Source: Phytoactinopolyspora halophila
Lineage (GTDB): Bacteria > Actinomycetota > Actinomycetes > Jiangellales > Jiangellaceae
Length of the DNA: 64,000 nt
NCBI RefSeq assembly: GCF_003287285.1
Contig: NZ_QMIG01000002.1
Location: forward strand, 248,001-312,000
Direction of reading: 5' to 3'
The position numbers were made by a program, and so were the translations under genes. Under the pieces are notes generated by a model. That model had not been told where the DNA came from. It saw only the letters and a program-made list of their open reading frames with translations, and did not search any database. Below, in pieces: positions 27,201-38,359 of this stretch; the first letter of the stretch is position 1; each line of letters opens with the position of its first letter.

Positions 27201-30200
27201 GTGGACACATTGGGCACGCAGGCGATCCGGGAACGCGTGCTGGCGGCCTGGACCGCGTCGCCGGCTCGATTTCGCGAGGACGCCAACGCCGAGGAAGAGC
27301 TGGCTCTCGGCGCCTATCGGGACCGGCTCGTCGTGGAACTGGCTCAGAACGCCGCGGACGCGGCACTTCGGCACGGCACACCCGGACGGTTGCTCCTGCG
27401 CCTCGACGGCACCACCTTGCTCGCCGCGAACACTGGCGCGGCATTGGACTCCGAGGGGGTCGAAGGGCTGTCCACGCTGAGGGCGTCGACCAAGCGCGCC
27501 GTGGCGCCGTCGAGCGGGGACCGCCACAAGGACGACGAGGACGGCGAGCACGCCGCCACCGAACCCGTCGGGCGCTTCGGGGTCGGGTTCGCGGCGGTCC
27601 TGGCCGTGACGGACGAACCGCTGATCATCTCTGGGCATGACGTCGTGTACTGGTCCAGGTCCCGCACCCGCGACATCGTCGCGCAGCTTCCCGAGCTCGC
27701 TCCCCAGATCGCCGAGCGCGGGCGTGCCGTTCCCGTGCTCCGGCTGCCGTTCGCGACCGATCGGGAAAGCATGCGCGACGTGCTACCGGACGCCGTCCAC
27801 ATCCCCGGACTCGATCAGATCCTCGATACTCACGACACGGCGGTGCTACTGCCGCTGCGCGACGACGACGCGGTGGCGACCGCGCGGCGGCTGATCGATG
27901 CCATCGACGACGCGCTGCTCCTCGTCCTTCCCGCCCTTGGCGAGATCGTCATCGAGTCCGGCACCGGGCGCCGCACTCTCACCGCGAGCTCGGCGACCGT
28001 ACTCGACCACGCCGGTGGAATCTGGGAGCGGCACGTCGGTGCGCGGCGATGGCGCCTGGCACATGCGACGGGCAGCGCATCGGCGGAGCTACTCGCCGAC
28101 CGTCCGGTCGAGGAGCGCGCCCGGCCGCAGTGGTCGGTCACGGTCGCGGTGCCCGTGGACGACGGGGAGCACCCGGCGCGCCTTCCGGGCACCCAGGGGA
28201 CAGCCGAGGGCGAGCGGCCGCCGTCGACGGTCGTCCACGCTCCGACTCCTACGGACGATGCCACCGCCCTTCCAGCACTTGTCGTCGGCACCTTCCCGCT
28301 CGACTCGACCCGAAGGCGCATCGCGCCCGGACCGCTGACCGACCATCTCGCGAGCCAGGTGGGTGAGACGTACGCGCGCCTCGTGGCCTCGTTCTCGGCA
28401 CCGTCCGCGCTGGCGCTCGTCCCCGGACCGGTAGGTGAGAGCGAGCTGGACGCCAGCCTGCACCGCTCGGTACGCGAAGCGCTGTCGCGCACCCCGTTCG
28501 TCCCCGCCGCGCGCGCAGGCGAGGCGGGGAGCGAGACAGAGATCGTCGCGGGTAGGCGCCTGCGGCCGACAGAGGTACAGCTGGTCGACGGCCTGGAACG
28601 GGCAGCGGATCCATCCGCGCTGGCCACCGTCGTGCCCGGGCTGCCGGCTGCGGGCTGGTGGCAACGTGGACCATTGACCAGGCTCGGCGCCACGATCACC
28701 GCGCTGGCCGACCTGATCGACGAGCTCGCCACGGTGAACCTGCCCGCCTCCCGCTGGCGGGAGATCTACGCCGCGTTGGACGGTGCCGATCCGGAGGCGC
28801 TCGGGGCGCTACCCGTCCCCCTCGCTGACGGACGCCTGGGACGAGGACCCCGCGGCGTGCTCCTGCCCGGCGAGGTGGACGCGGACCTTCTCGCCACCTT
28901 CCAGCTCCGCGTGGCCGCACCGGAGGCCGTACATCCGCTGCTGGCCCGTCTCGGCGCGGTTCCGGCAACGCCGTCGTCCGTGCTGCGCGATCCATCGGTG
29001 CGCGCCGCCATCGACACCGCCGACGACGATCGTGCGCGCGAGCTCGCGGACGCCGTCCTCCAGCTCGTGGCAGCCGGTGACCTGACGGCTGCCGACGAGC
29101 CGTGGCTGGCCGAGCTGCCCGTTCCCGATGCGACCCAGACGTTGGCCCCCGCAGCCGAGTTGCTGCTTCCGGAGTCACCGCTGGTGGCCGTGCTCGATGT
29201 CGAACCCGCCGAGTACACGGTGGATGCCGACGTCGTGAACCGGCACGGGCGTGAGGTACTCCGCGCCGTCGGCGTGCGGGAGAGTTTCGCCGTCGTGCAG
29301 GAGAACGATGTCCCCCTCGATCAGGAGCTCTGGCACGATCTCGACGGCGAGGACACGTGGGTCGAGGCCACGCTGCGCGATCTCCCTGACGACGACCTGC
29401 CGCCCCTCATCCCGACGTTCCGGGCGATACGTGACCTCGATCTCGTCCATGATGGGTCCTGGGCCCGCGCGCTCGGCTTGCTGGCCAGCGATCCCGAGGC
29501 ACGTCCGGCCATCGTCGAGCCCATGTTCGCCGTGACATCCGACGGCGTGCGCCACGCGGCCGAGCCATACAGCGCCTGGTGGTTGCGCCGACATGCGCGA
29601 TGGGAGGGCTGGCGGCTGGACGAACTCTGCACCCATGACGCCACCCCGACGCTGCGTGCCTTGCTGCGCCCCGTGGCACTCGACACCGACCTGGCGATCG
29701 ATACCACGTTCGCTTCAGCGCTCGGAATCGCCCGGTCGCTCGCCGACGTTCGCACTCGCACACTGCTGGAACGCCTTGGCGACCCGGCCGTTTCCCTGAG
29801 CTCCACCCAGCTGGTCGAGATCTACACCGAGCTCGCCACGCGGTCACCGGACACTGCCGAACCACCGCAGTGGCTGCGCGTCCCGGATGGCGCCACCACC
29901 CGGCTGGTCGACGCGCGCGATGCCGTGGTCTGCGCGGAGCCGCACTGGCTCCAGCTGGAACTGCCCGCCGTCGTTCCCGGCCCACCCCGCCTCGCCGACC
30001 TCTTGGAAATCGACCTGGCCGAGGAACGATACGACGCCGGGCCCAGCCACGACGGCCGGCAGCTGCCCGTGCCGGAGCTCACACATGCGGTCCTCGACGA
30101 AGCGCCACGCAGCTATGTGGAGCACGACGATCTCGTCGTCGCCGGCCAATCGGTCGACTGGTGGATCGACCGGGCGCACGGCCACAGCACGGTGCACGCG

Positions 30201-30362
30201 TCCACGCTGGACGGTCTCGCGCGTGGGCTCGCCTGGATGGCGGGCGCGTGGGAACGGCGATGGCTGCTCGCTCAAGTTTTGCAGGATCCAGCGGCACTGA
30301 CCGTTGCGCTGCTGGAAGAGTCCTTCACCGACCGCGCCGAACGGCACTCCAACTCCTGGTGA
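27201..30362 (+). CDS. Sacsin/Hsp90-like ATPase-domain protein
   Basis: 1053-residue soluble protein. The N-terminal 250 residues form a GHKL (Hsp90-like) ATP-binding domain: VELAQNAADAALR (Asn50 and Asp53), AANTGAALDSEGV and GRFGVGFAAVLAVTDEP. The remaining 800 residues have no recognisable enzyme motifs. The N-terminal domain is closest to that of sacsin, a chaperone-like protein, and members in actinobacteria are annotated as sacsin N-terminal ATPase-like. GTG start, 78 bp after DUF3027. A role in protein quality control is inference. Confidence 0.8.
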   Translation: MDTLGTQAIRERVLAAWTASPARFREDANAEEELALGAYRDRLVVELAQNAADAALRHGTPGRLLLRLDGTTLLAANTGAALDSEGVEGLSTLRASTKRAVAPSSGDRHKDDEDGEHAATEPVGRFGVGFAAVLAVTDEPLIISGHDVVYWSRSRTRDIVAQLPELAPQIAERGRAVPVLRLPFATDRESMRDVLPDAVHIPGLDQILDTHDTAVLLPLRDDDAVATARRLIDAIDDALLLVLPALGEIVIESGTGRRTLTASSATVLDHAGGIWERHVGARRWRLAHATGSASAELLADRPVEERARPQWSVTVAVPVDDGEHPARLPGTQGTAEGERPPSTVVHAPTPTDDATALPALVVGTFPLDSTRRRIAPGPLTDHLASQVGETYARLVASFSAPSALALVPGPVGESELDASLHRSVREALSRTPFVPAARAGEAGSETEIVAGRRLRPTEVQLVDGLERAADPSALATVVPGLPAAGWWQRGPLTRLGATITALADLIDELATVNLPASRWREIYAALDGADPEALGALPVPLADGRLGRGPRGVLLPGEVDADLLATFQLRVAAPEAVHPLLARLGAVPATPSSVLRDPSVRAAIDTADDDRARELADAVLQLVAAGDLTAADEPWLAELPVPDATQTLAPAAELLLPESPLVAVLDVEPAEYTVDADVVNRHGREVLRAVGVRESFAVVQENDVPLDQELWHDLDGEDTWVEATLRDLPDDDLPPLIPTFRAIRDLDLVHDGSWARALGLLASDPEARPAIVEPMFAVTSDGVRHAAEPYSAWWLRRHARWEGWRLDELCTHDATPTLRALLRPVALDTDLAIDTTFASALGIARSLADVRTRTLLERLGDPAVSLSSTQLVEIYTELATRSPDTAEPPQWLRVPDGATTRLVDARDAVVCAEPHWLQLELPAVVPGPPRLADLLEIDLAEERYDAGPSHDGRQLPVPELTHAVLDEAPRSYVEHDDLVVAGQSVDWWIDRAHGHSTVHASTLDGLARGLAWMAGAWERRWLLAQVLQDPAALTVALLEESFTDRAERHSNSW

Positions 30363-30435
30363 AACGCTGCCGGCCCCGAAGCTTTCGGCCGATCGGTTCG
30401 CAGCCTCCCGTCGATGCCAACTAGGCTCTTCCTAT

Positions 30436-31611
30436 ATGGGGAAGGGACGACGTCGGACCCGAGAAGCATCGGACGTCCAGCCATTGGACGTCGACGGTGT
30501 CCGTACTGTCGCCATCCTCACCGTTCTGTGGGCCGTCGCTTTCGTCGTTCTGGCCTTCAACCGCGCACGGCTCGAACAGGCCGGTCATGGCTGGCTGCTC
30601 TGGACCTGCCTCGCCGGCGTCGGCGCCGGACTCCTGGGGATCGAGTACACGCGCAAGCGCCGAGAGGCGATCGCGGAAGCGGAGGACGAAGACGAGGTCG
30701 AGGTCGAAGACGGCGAGCCCGATCCCTTGCCTGCCGAGTCCGGCTACGAGCCCGGCCCCGTGACCGGCACCCCCGCGTACGGCACCACCCCCGCGCACGG
30801 CACCGAGCCGCCCGGAATGACGGACGACCATACCAACCGCTATCCCGGCGCTGGCGATCCCCACACGGATCCGGGCACCAACCAGGGCGCCACCGCCGGG
30901 CCGGGTCCGGTCGACACGTCTTCTCGCATACCCGGAGCACCTACCGAACCGGACCCGGCCGAGACACCCGACACACCGTCTCCAGCCCACACACCGATCC
31001 CGCCGGGCACAGGCGGCCCATCCGGCACGCCGCACACACCGGCCTCACCCGGTACGCCAGCCCCTCCCGGTGTGCCACACACGCCCGCTGCGCCGGGAAA
31101 CGCGCACCCGCCGATGGACACGGGTGGAACGTCACCGAGCGCACCCACACGGCCGATCCAGAGCTCGCCAGCGGCCGAACCACCGGCGGATCCACCGTCG
31201 GATCCGCCGGATGGGAACGGCGGACCACCCGCTCACCCCGCGCAGCCACGGCGTCGCCGTTCCCGGGGTCCTGCACGTCCCGGACGCGTCGACGTCGCCG
31301 ACGTGCCGGAGATGTTCCCCCCTGACGACACGGGTGACACGCCGACGTCCGAGGGCTCCGGCGAACGGGACCGAGGATCCGAACCCGGCTCGATATGGTC
31401 GGAGCTCATCGACACCGATGTTCCCAGGCAGCCGGATCCCGAGCCCACCACCGGGCTCTCCGATCCCGACGAGCCGCTGCTCGACGACACCACGCTTGGC
31501 GGTCGCCGGGCCAGGCGCTCCGACGCGGATTCCGAGGTCGACGACACGACCCGCGGCGGTGGCCGCCCTTACCGTGGCCGGCGCGCACGCCGCGACTCGG
31601 ACAGCGCCTGA
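30436..31611 (+). CDS. DUF2530-like membrane protein with long Pro-rich tail
   Basis: 391 residues. Two hydrophobic segments near the N-terminus (AILTVLWAVAFVVLAF; WLLWTCLAGVGAGLLGIEY) after VQPLDVDGVRT match the short DUF2530 family, which is normally 80 to 100 residues. Here an acidic linker and about 270 residues of low-complexity Pro/Gly/Thr sequence (PGTPAPPGVPHTPAAPG and similar) are fused behind it, ending in Arg-rich RGGGRPYRGRRARR. The tail is likely disordered and cytoplasmic. ATG chosen at MGKGRRR; an open extension upstream overlaps the previous gene's end. Confidence 0.72.
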   Translation: MGKGRRRTREASDVQPLDVDGVRTVAILTVLWAVAFVVLAFNRARLEQAGHGWLLWTCLAGVGAGLLGIEYTRKRREAIAEAEDEDEVEVEDGEPDPLPAESGYEPGPVTGTPAYGTTPAHGTEPPGMTDDHTNRYPGAGDPHTDPGTNQGATAGPGPVDTSSRIPGAPTEPDPAETPDTPSPAHTPIPPGTGGPSGTPHTPASPGTPAPPGVPHTPAAPGNAHPPMDTGGTSPSAPTRPIQSSPAAEPPADPPSDPPDGNGGPPAHPAQPRRRRSRGPARPGRVDVADVPEMFPPDDTGDTPTSEGSGERDRGSEPGSIWSELIDTDVPRQPDPEPTTGLSDPDEPLLDDTTLGGRRARRSDADSEVDDTTRGGGRPYRGRRARRDSDSA

Positions 31612-31694
31612 CCTCTCGCCAAACCGTCCTGTCAGGAGCGTCTGTCACGTACGTGACTGGAACTTAGCAAGGGTAATAAGTTACAGTAACGAAA

Positions 31695-32174
31695 GTGTCA
31701 GCGACAGAGCCTGGTAATCAGCAAGCCTTGGGCAAGCTCAAGGTGCAGCATCCACGTACCCAGGCAGGGTTGGCCAGCTCGCTGCGGATCGCTATCGGCC
31801 GGCTGAACCGCCGTATCAGGAACGAGAAGGAAGACGATTCCCTCACGCTCAACCAGCTCTCCGCGCTCGGGGTGTTGGAGCGGCGCGGGCCGATGCCGGT
31901 TGGTGAGCTCGCCGCCCTGGAACGCGTCCGGCCGCCGTCGATGACCCGGATCGTCTCGGCACTGGAGGAGCTCGGCCTCGTGGTGCGCGAACCGCATCCG
32001 GTCGACCGCCGGCTGGCCGTCGTACGCATCACCGAAGCCGGACTCGGCCGCACCGCCGCGGACCGTAAACGCCGAGATGCGTGGCTCGCGCATCGGCTTC
32101 GTGACCTTACCCCCGACGAACGGAAACAGCTACGTGACGTACTACCGATATTGGAGAAGCTGAGTCGCTCGTGA
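31695..32174 (+). CDS. MarR-family transcriptional regulator
   Basis: 159-residue winged-helix regulator. The recognition region (MPVGELAALERVRPPSMTRIVSALEELGLVVRE) and the wing (PVDRRLAVVRITEAG) are typical. GTG start. The stop codon overlaps the GTG of the following MFS gene in GTGA, a four-base overlap that implies translational coupling. It most likely represses the exporter until a ligand binds. Confidence 0.9.
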   Translation: MSATEPGNQQALGKLKVQHPRTQAGLASSLRIAIGRLNRRIRNEKEDDSLTLNQLSALGVLERRGPMPVGELAALERVRPPSMTRIVSALEELGLVVREPHPVDRRLAVVRITEAGLGRTAADRKRRDAWLAHRLRDLTPDERKQLRDVLPILEKLSRS

Positions 32175-33490
32175 GATCCATGTTCCGCTCCCTACGTCAT
32201 CGCGACTACCGGCTGTACTGGTCGGGCATGCTGGTGTCCAACATCGGCACCTGGATGCAGCAAGTCGCGCAGCTCTGGCTCGTACTCGTCGTCCTCGATG
32301 GGGGAGCTCGGGCAACGGGTATCACGATGGGACTCCAGTTCGCCCCTTTCCTCCTCGTCGTGCCATTCGGTGGTCTCCTGGCCGACCGGCTGCCCAAGCG
32401 GCAGCTGCTGATGTTCACCAACGCCTTCCTCGGCAGTGTCGGGCTCGGGCTCGGCATCCTCACGCTCACCGGCGTCGCCGAGATCTGGCATGTCTACGTG
32501 CTCGCGTTCCTGCTGGGAGCCGCCAAGGCCCTCGACAACCCGGCGCGTCAGGCATTCGTCTCCGAACTGGTCGGCAAGGACGACCTCCCCAACGCCATCG
32601 CCCTGAACAGCACATCGTTCAACACCGCACGGCTCATCGGACCGGCCGTGGCGGGGCTGCTCATCAGCCTGCTGGGGACCGGCTGGGTCTTCATGATCAA
32701 TGCCGCGACGTTCGCCTCCCCGATCATCGCCTTGTCCTTGCTGCGTTTCCGGCCGGAGAGAGCCGCCGGCCACGACGACACGGGGACGGCTCTCGGCCGG
32801 CTCCGCGAAGGCGTCAGCGTCGTCCGGTCCCGACCGGATCTGCTCATGGTCATGCTGGCCATCTTCGGGCTTGGCACGTTCGGCATGAACTTCGAGATGA
32901 CGATGGCGCTCATGGCCACCGAGGTCTATGGCAAGGGCGCCGGCGAGTACGGCGCCCTCGGCTCGCTGCTCGCCGTCGGAACGCTCTCCGGGGCTCTCCT
33001 GGCCGCACGCCGCAAACACCCACGGCGCCGACTCATCCTGGGTGGCGCGACCGTGTTCGGAACGCTGCAGGTCGGGGCCGCGTTCATGCCGAATTACTTC
33101 CTGTTCGCCGCAGCGCTCATTCCGTTGGGCCTGATCACCATGACCGTGCTCATCGCGGCGAACACCTACGTGCAAATGACTGTTGCCCAGGAGGTCCGCG
33201 GGCGGGTCCTGGCCCTGTACATGATGGTCCTCATGGGAGGAAAGCCGCTCGGAGCGCCGGTCGTGGGCTGGGTGGCCGACGTCTTCGGCGCACCGTGGTC
33301 CTTCATCGGCGGCGGCACTCTCACCGTGACGTTCGCCATACTCGCCCTCGCGCTCTTCGCACCTCGCAGCGGTGTCAGGCTCCGGCCGCACATCCGGCCC
33401 CGTCCGGGCGTGGACGTAATCGTCAACATGCCCGTCCGCCGGCCACCGGATCGCACACCGCAGGAGGATGCGAAACCGCGCGCAGCCTGA
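32171..33490 (+). CDS. MFS exporter (EntS/DHA3-like)
   Basis: 439-residue membrane protein with 12 predicted segments. FRSLRHRDYRLYWSGMLVSNIGTWMQQVAQ at the start and the motif FGGLLADRLPKRQLL in the loop after segment 2 are typical of the drug or siderophore exporter branch of the MFS. It is coupled to the MarR gene upstream, so export of a toxic small molecule sensed by that regulator is likely. The substrate is unknown. Confidence 0.88.
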   Translation: MRSMFRSLRHRDYRLYWSGMLVSNIGTWMQQVAQLWLVLVVLDGGARATGITMGLQFAPFLLVVPFGGLLADRLPKRQLLMFTNAFLGSVGLGLGILTLTGVAEIWHVYVLAFLLGAAKALDNPARQAFVSELVGKDDLPNAIALNSTSFNTARLIGPAVAGLLISLLGTGWVFMINAATFASPIIALSLLRFRPERAAGHDDTGTALGRLREGVSVVRSRPDLLMVMLAIFGLGTFGMNFEMTMALMATEVYGKGAGEYGALGSLLAVGTLSGALLAARRKHPRRRLILGGATVFGTLQVGAAFMPNYFLFAAALIPLGLITMTVLIAANTYVQMTVAQEVRGRVLALYMMVLMGGKPLGAPVVGWVADVFGAPWSFIGGGTLTVTFAILALALFAPRSGVRLRPHIRPRPGVDVIVNMPVRRPPDRTPQEDAKPRAA

Positions 33491-33528
33491 TATCGAGGGT
33501 TGGTACCTTCCATCGACGAAGTTGACTC

Positions 33529-34074
33529 GTGAGACTCTTCACCGCGATCGTCCCGCCGTCGGCGGCCATCACCCACTTGGCCGCTGCGGTCCAACGTGTC
33601 CGCGATGATCACCTGCGCTGGACGGACACGACGGCATGGCACGTGACACTCGCGTTCTATGGCGATGTCGAGGAAGCCGTGGTCCCCAAACTGGTCGAGC
33701 GCCTCACCCGGGCCGCACGCCGGTACGCGCCGATGGAACTCCAACTCGCCGGATCGGGCCGGTTCTCGCGCAGCGTGCTGTGGATCGGTGTCCACGGCGA
33801 GCGCCGCCCCCTCGGCCGGCTCGCATCGTCCATGGTCTCCGCAGGCCGGCGCTGTGGAATACCACAGCATCCCAAACGCACGTTCCGGCCACATGTGACC
33901 ATCGCGCGTGCCGCCCGGCGAGCGGACCTCCGCCCCTATGTGTCATCCCTGGCCGACTATTCCGGGCCTCCGTGGGAGGCCGAGGAAGCAGCCCTGATCC
34001 AATCCCACCTCGGCGAGGGATCCGAGGGCCACCCCCGCTACGAAACGATCGCTCGCTTCCCGCTGGGCGCCTGA
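33529..34074 (+). CDS. thpR: RNA 2',3'-cyclic phosphodiesterase (2'-5' RNA ligase family)
   Basis: 181-residue member of the 2H phosphoesterase family. Both catalytic HxT motifs are present: WHVTLAFYG and FRPHVTIAR. RLFTAIVPP at the start is typical. It opens 2',3'-cyclic phosphate ends of RNA, and in vitro joins 2'-5' linkages. GTG start, 38 bp after the exporter gene, so it may be cotranscribed. Confidence 0.9.
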   Translation: MRLFTAIVPPSAAITHLAAAVQRVRDDHLRWTDTTAWHVTLAFYGDVEEAVVPKLVERLTRAARRYAPMELQLAGSGRFSRSVLWIGVHGERRPLGRLASSMVSAGRRCGIPQHPKRTFRPHVTIARAARRADLRPYVSSLADYSGPPWEAEEAALIQSHLGEGSEGHPRYETIARFPLGA

Positions 34075-34135
34075 ACCCCAGCGACACCACGGTCTGGTCA
34101 TCGTGTCATGTGCTGGGCCGTCCTCAGCACCTCCA

Positions 34136-34219
34136 TCAGCCGATCGACGCGATGACCACCACGGCAACCATCAGGATGAGAACGATCCCAACGATTCGCC
34201 GGGTGCTCTTTCGTTTCAC
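34136..34219 (-). CDS. 27-residue single-span membrane peptide
   Basis: GTG start with AGGAGA 5 nt upstream, a good ribosome site. The product has a basic start (KRKSTRR) followed by one hydrophobic stretch (IVGIVLILMVAVVVIASIG), a textbook membrane span with its N-terminus inside. It is too short for most gene finders. It is convergent with thpR. The function is unknown. Confidence 0.55.
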   Translation of the reverse strand: MKRKSTRRIVGIVLILMVAVVVIASIG

Positions 34220-34730
34220 GCTCGTCTCCTACGTGCCCGCTTCTCCCGAGAACGCCGATGCCTGTACCAGCGAGCATGTCACAAGCGTCGCTCCACGACG
34301 CGCCTGCACCAGGGCGCAGCCGTCGTTGGAATGCACCACCAGACAGCTCCCGGCCGTGCGCCGACCCTTGAGCTCACCTGACGCCCGGCTGGAATGCGGG
34401 CCGGAAAGGGCGGGCGGAAAACCACTACCTGTGGCACCGACAACGCGAAAAGGCGATAGTCAATCATCGTCCGGTCTAGCCGAGAATGGCCGAACGGACG
34501 ATCGTGTCACCCGCAATCGCGGGTTTATGCTCTTCATAAGCGAGCACGACGGGGGATATCGCGAGCCCCTCCATTCGGAGGCATCCGGGGTTGACGCCCA
34601 GCCGCTGCGGCTCTCGCGCGGCTGGGCGCCCTCTCCAGCGGCCTCCAGCGGAATTGCCCGCTCACAACGGCTTCTCCCGCTCCACCATGACAGGACTCTC
34701 TGGTGAAGCGGGAGACTTCCACATATGAAG
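34220..34730. other. Gene-free gap
   Basis: About 500 bp between the membrane peptide gene and the serC terminator. I see no coding stretch with good codon use on either strand, no tRNA and no repeat. It includes the upstream region of the membrane peptide gene. Confidence 0.5.
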
Positions 34731-34768
34731 AAAGTGGGGTCCGGACGAAACTATCCGGACCCCACTTT
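34731..34768 (-). terminator. Strong terminator after serC
   Basis: AAAGTGGGGTCCGGA (34731-34745) and its exact 15-base complement at 34754-34768 enclose an 8-nt loop. A/T-rich ends on both sides make it work in either direction. It lies 49 bp after the serC stop. Confidence 0.9.
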
Positions 34769-34816
34769 TCTTGAGCGAGTGTGGGACAGGGACGCAAAGC
34801 GACCCCCTACCCCCGA

Positions 34817-37124
<2,308 letters not shown>

Positions 37125-37349
37125 GTGCACTCCTTCGTGTCAGTCCCGCGCCGCGCCGGCGAACGGGACGAATACCCACCAGACCGAGTTTCCATCATGC
37201 CCCGGAGATAGTGAGGAGTGACAAGTTGAGATGTACATAATGTGTGTTTTCCCACAATTCATTGATACTTCATGCTAGGCATCCCCTGACGTGCCGACTT
37301 TCCCGGCATGCCCACGACACGGATAGGGAACGCCTGTCAGAGTGTGCAT

Positions 37350-38012
37350 GTGACGAACACGCTGGGCCGCCTGCGACGTCGATATGCATCGACCCGCCTG
37401 CTGGAACAAGATCTGGCCGACGAACCCTTCACGCAATTCCGCGCGTGGCTGCACGATGCCGTCACGGCCGGGCTGAGCGAACCGAATGCGATGGTGCTGG
37501 CGACCGCGACGGCAGACGGCACGCCGAGCGCCCGCCACGTGCTGCTCAAGGAACTGGATTCCGAAGGATTCGTCTTCTTCACCAACCACGAGTCTCGAAA
37601 AGTGTCGGAGATCCACGAGAATCCACGAGTCTCCCTATGCTTTCCCTGGTTTCCGATGGAACGGCAGGTCGTGGCGTGTGGAACGGCCGCACCGGTCAGC
37701 CGGGAGGAGAGCCGGGCGTACTGGGTGACGCGCCCGCGCGAATCGCAGATCGGCGCATGGGCCAGCGCGCAATCGGCCGTCATCGATTCGCGTGCGGACT
37801 TGGAGGCGTCCGCGGCCGCCGTGGCCGCGAAGTATCCGCACGATCTTCCATTGCCCGACTTCTGGGGCGGGTATCGTGTCGTGCCGGACACTGTCGAATT
37901 CTGGCAGGGTGGCCCGGGCCGCCTGCACGATCGTCTGCGGTACCGGCGCGCCGGTGCCGGACTGCCAGATGATCAGACGGATGCGTGGACGATCGAGCGG
38001 CTGGCACCGTGA
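37350..38012 (+). CDS. pdxH: Pyridoxamine/pyridoxine 5'-phosphate oxidase
   Basis: About 220-residue FMN enzyme that makes pyridoxal phosphate. Recognised by PNAMVLATATADGTPSARHVLLKELDSEGFVFFTN (FMN and substrate contacts), SRESQIGAWAS-like PRESQIGAWASAQS, and FWGGYRVVP with EFWQGGPGRLHDR at the end. The start is uncertain: GTG at this position gives the usual family length, but GTG two codons earlier and ATG 14 codons earlier are open. It is convergent with a thioesterase-like gene across a structured 347-bp gap. Confidence 0.93.
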   Translation: MTNTLGRLRRRYASTRLLEQDLADEPFTQFRAWLHDAVTAGLSEPNAMVLATATADGTPSARHVLLKELDSEGFVFFTNHESRKVSEIHENPRVSLCFPWFPMERQVVACGTAAPVSREESRAYWVTRPRESQIGAWASAQSAVIDSRADLEASAAAVAAKYPHDLPLPDFWGGYRVVPDTVEFWQGGPGRLHDRLRYRRAGAGLPDDQTDAWTIERLAP

Positions 38013-38027
38013 GTCTCGTCCATCGCG

Positions 38028-38061
38028 TTGCTGGCCGTCCCGGATTGCTGGCCGTCCCGGA
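38028..38061. repeat. Two adjacent 17-bp direct repeats
   Basis: TTGCTGGCCGTCCCGGA occurs twice with no gap (38028-38044 and 38045-38061), 15 bp after the pdxH stop. It lies beside the three-way-junction element. Confidence 0.85.
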
Positions 38062-38100
38062 CGTTGTGCCCTCGGCAGCCATTCCTCCCGGACGAAGACA

Positions 38101-38163
38101 GCCCGTGGGCCGCTTCCGTGCACGAGGCACGGCCGGGGCGGACTGACCCCGGAGCCCACGGGC
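38101..38163. ncRNA. Candidate structured RNA: perfect three-way junction
   Basis: The outer stem pairs GCCCGTGGGC (38101-38110) with its complement (38154-38163). Inside lie two perfect hairpins: CCGTGC-ACGAG-GCACGG (38116-38132) and CCGGGG with an 8-nt loop and CCCCGG (38133-38152). Only 5 and 1 bases are unpaired at the junction. The fold is equally good on both strands. No T tract follows on either side, so a simple terminator is not the best reading. It lies between convergent genes. On the minus strand it lies 76 bp downstream of a micro-ORF. Confidence 0.5.
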
Positions 38164-38238
38164 CGGGTGACTACTCCGTATTGCCAGCACACCTGCCGAC
38201 AGAACGAGGCCACCTAGGTCCTCGATTCGGGCACGCTG

Positions 38239-38277
38239 CTAGCGAGCAGCCACCTCACGTGTCCAAGAGCTATTCAT
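38239..38277 (-). CDS. 12-residue micro-ORF with very long Shine-Dalgarno match
   Basis: ATG to TAG encodes MNSSWTREVAAR. The bases at 38280-38296, read on the minus strand, are AAAGGAGGTGGTCCAGC, which pair with the 3' end of 16S rRNA at 16 of 17 positions (one G-for-A, itself able to wobble-pair). That match is far longer than any other ribosome site in the window. A 6-bp GCTGCT/AGCAGC hairpin overlaps the stop. It may encode a tiny peptide or act as a ribosome-binding regulatory element. A role as leader or downstream element of the thioesterase-like gene is possible. Confidence 0.45.
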   Translation of the reverse strand: MNSSWTREVAAR

Positions 38278-38359
38278 CTGCTGGACCACCTCCTTTCCCG
38301 TGTACTCGACACAGTAGACGCGACATATCCGGCGGGGCAATGGATTATCCGCACGGAGT

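Noticed and set aside
38101-38163. tRNA or integron attC site
   Set aside because: No anticodon arm, T-loop or CCA-like end, and the stems are too perfect and the R-box-like ends missing for attC.
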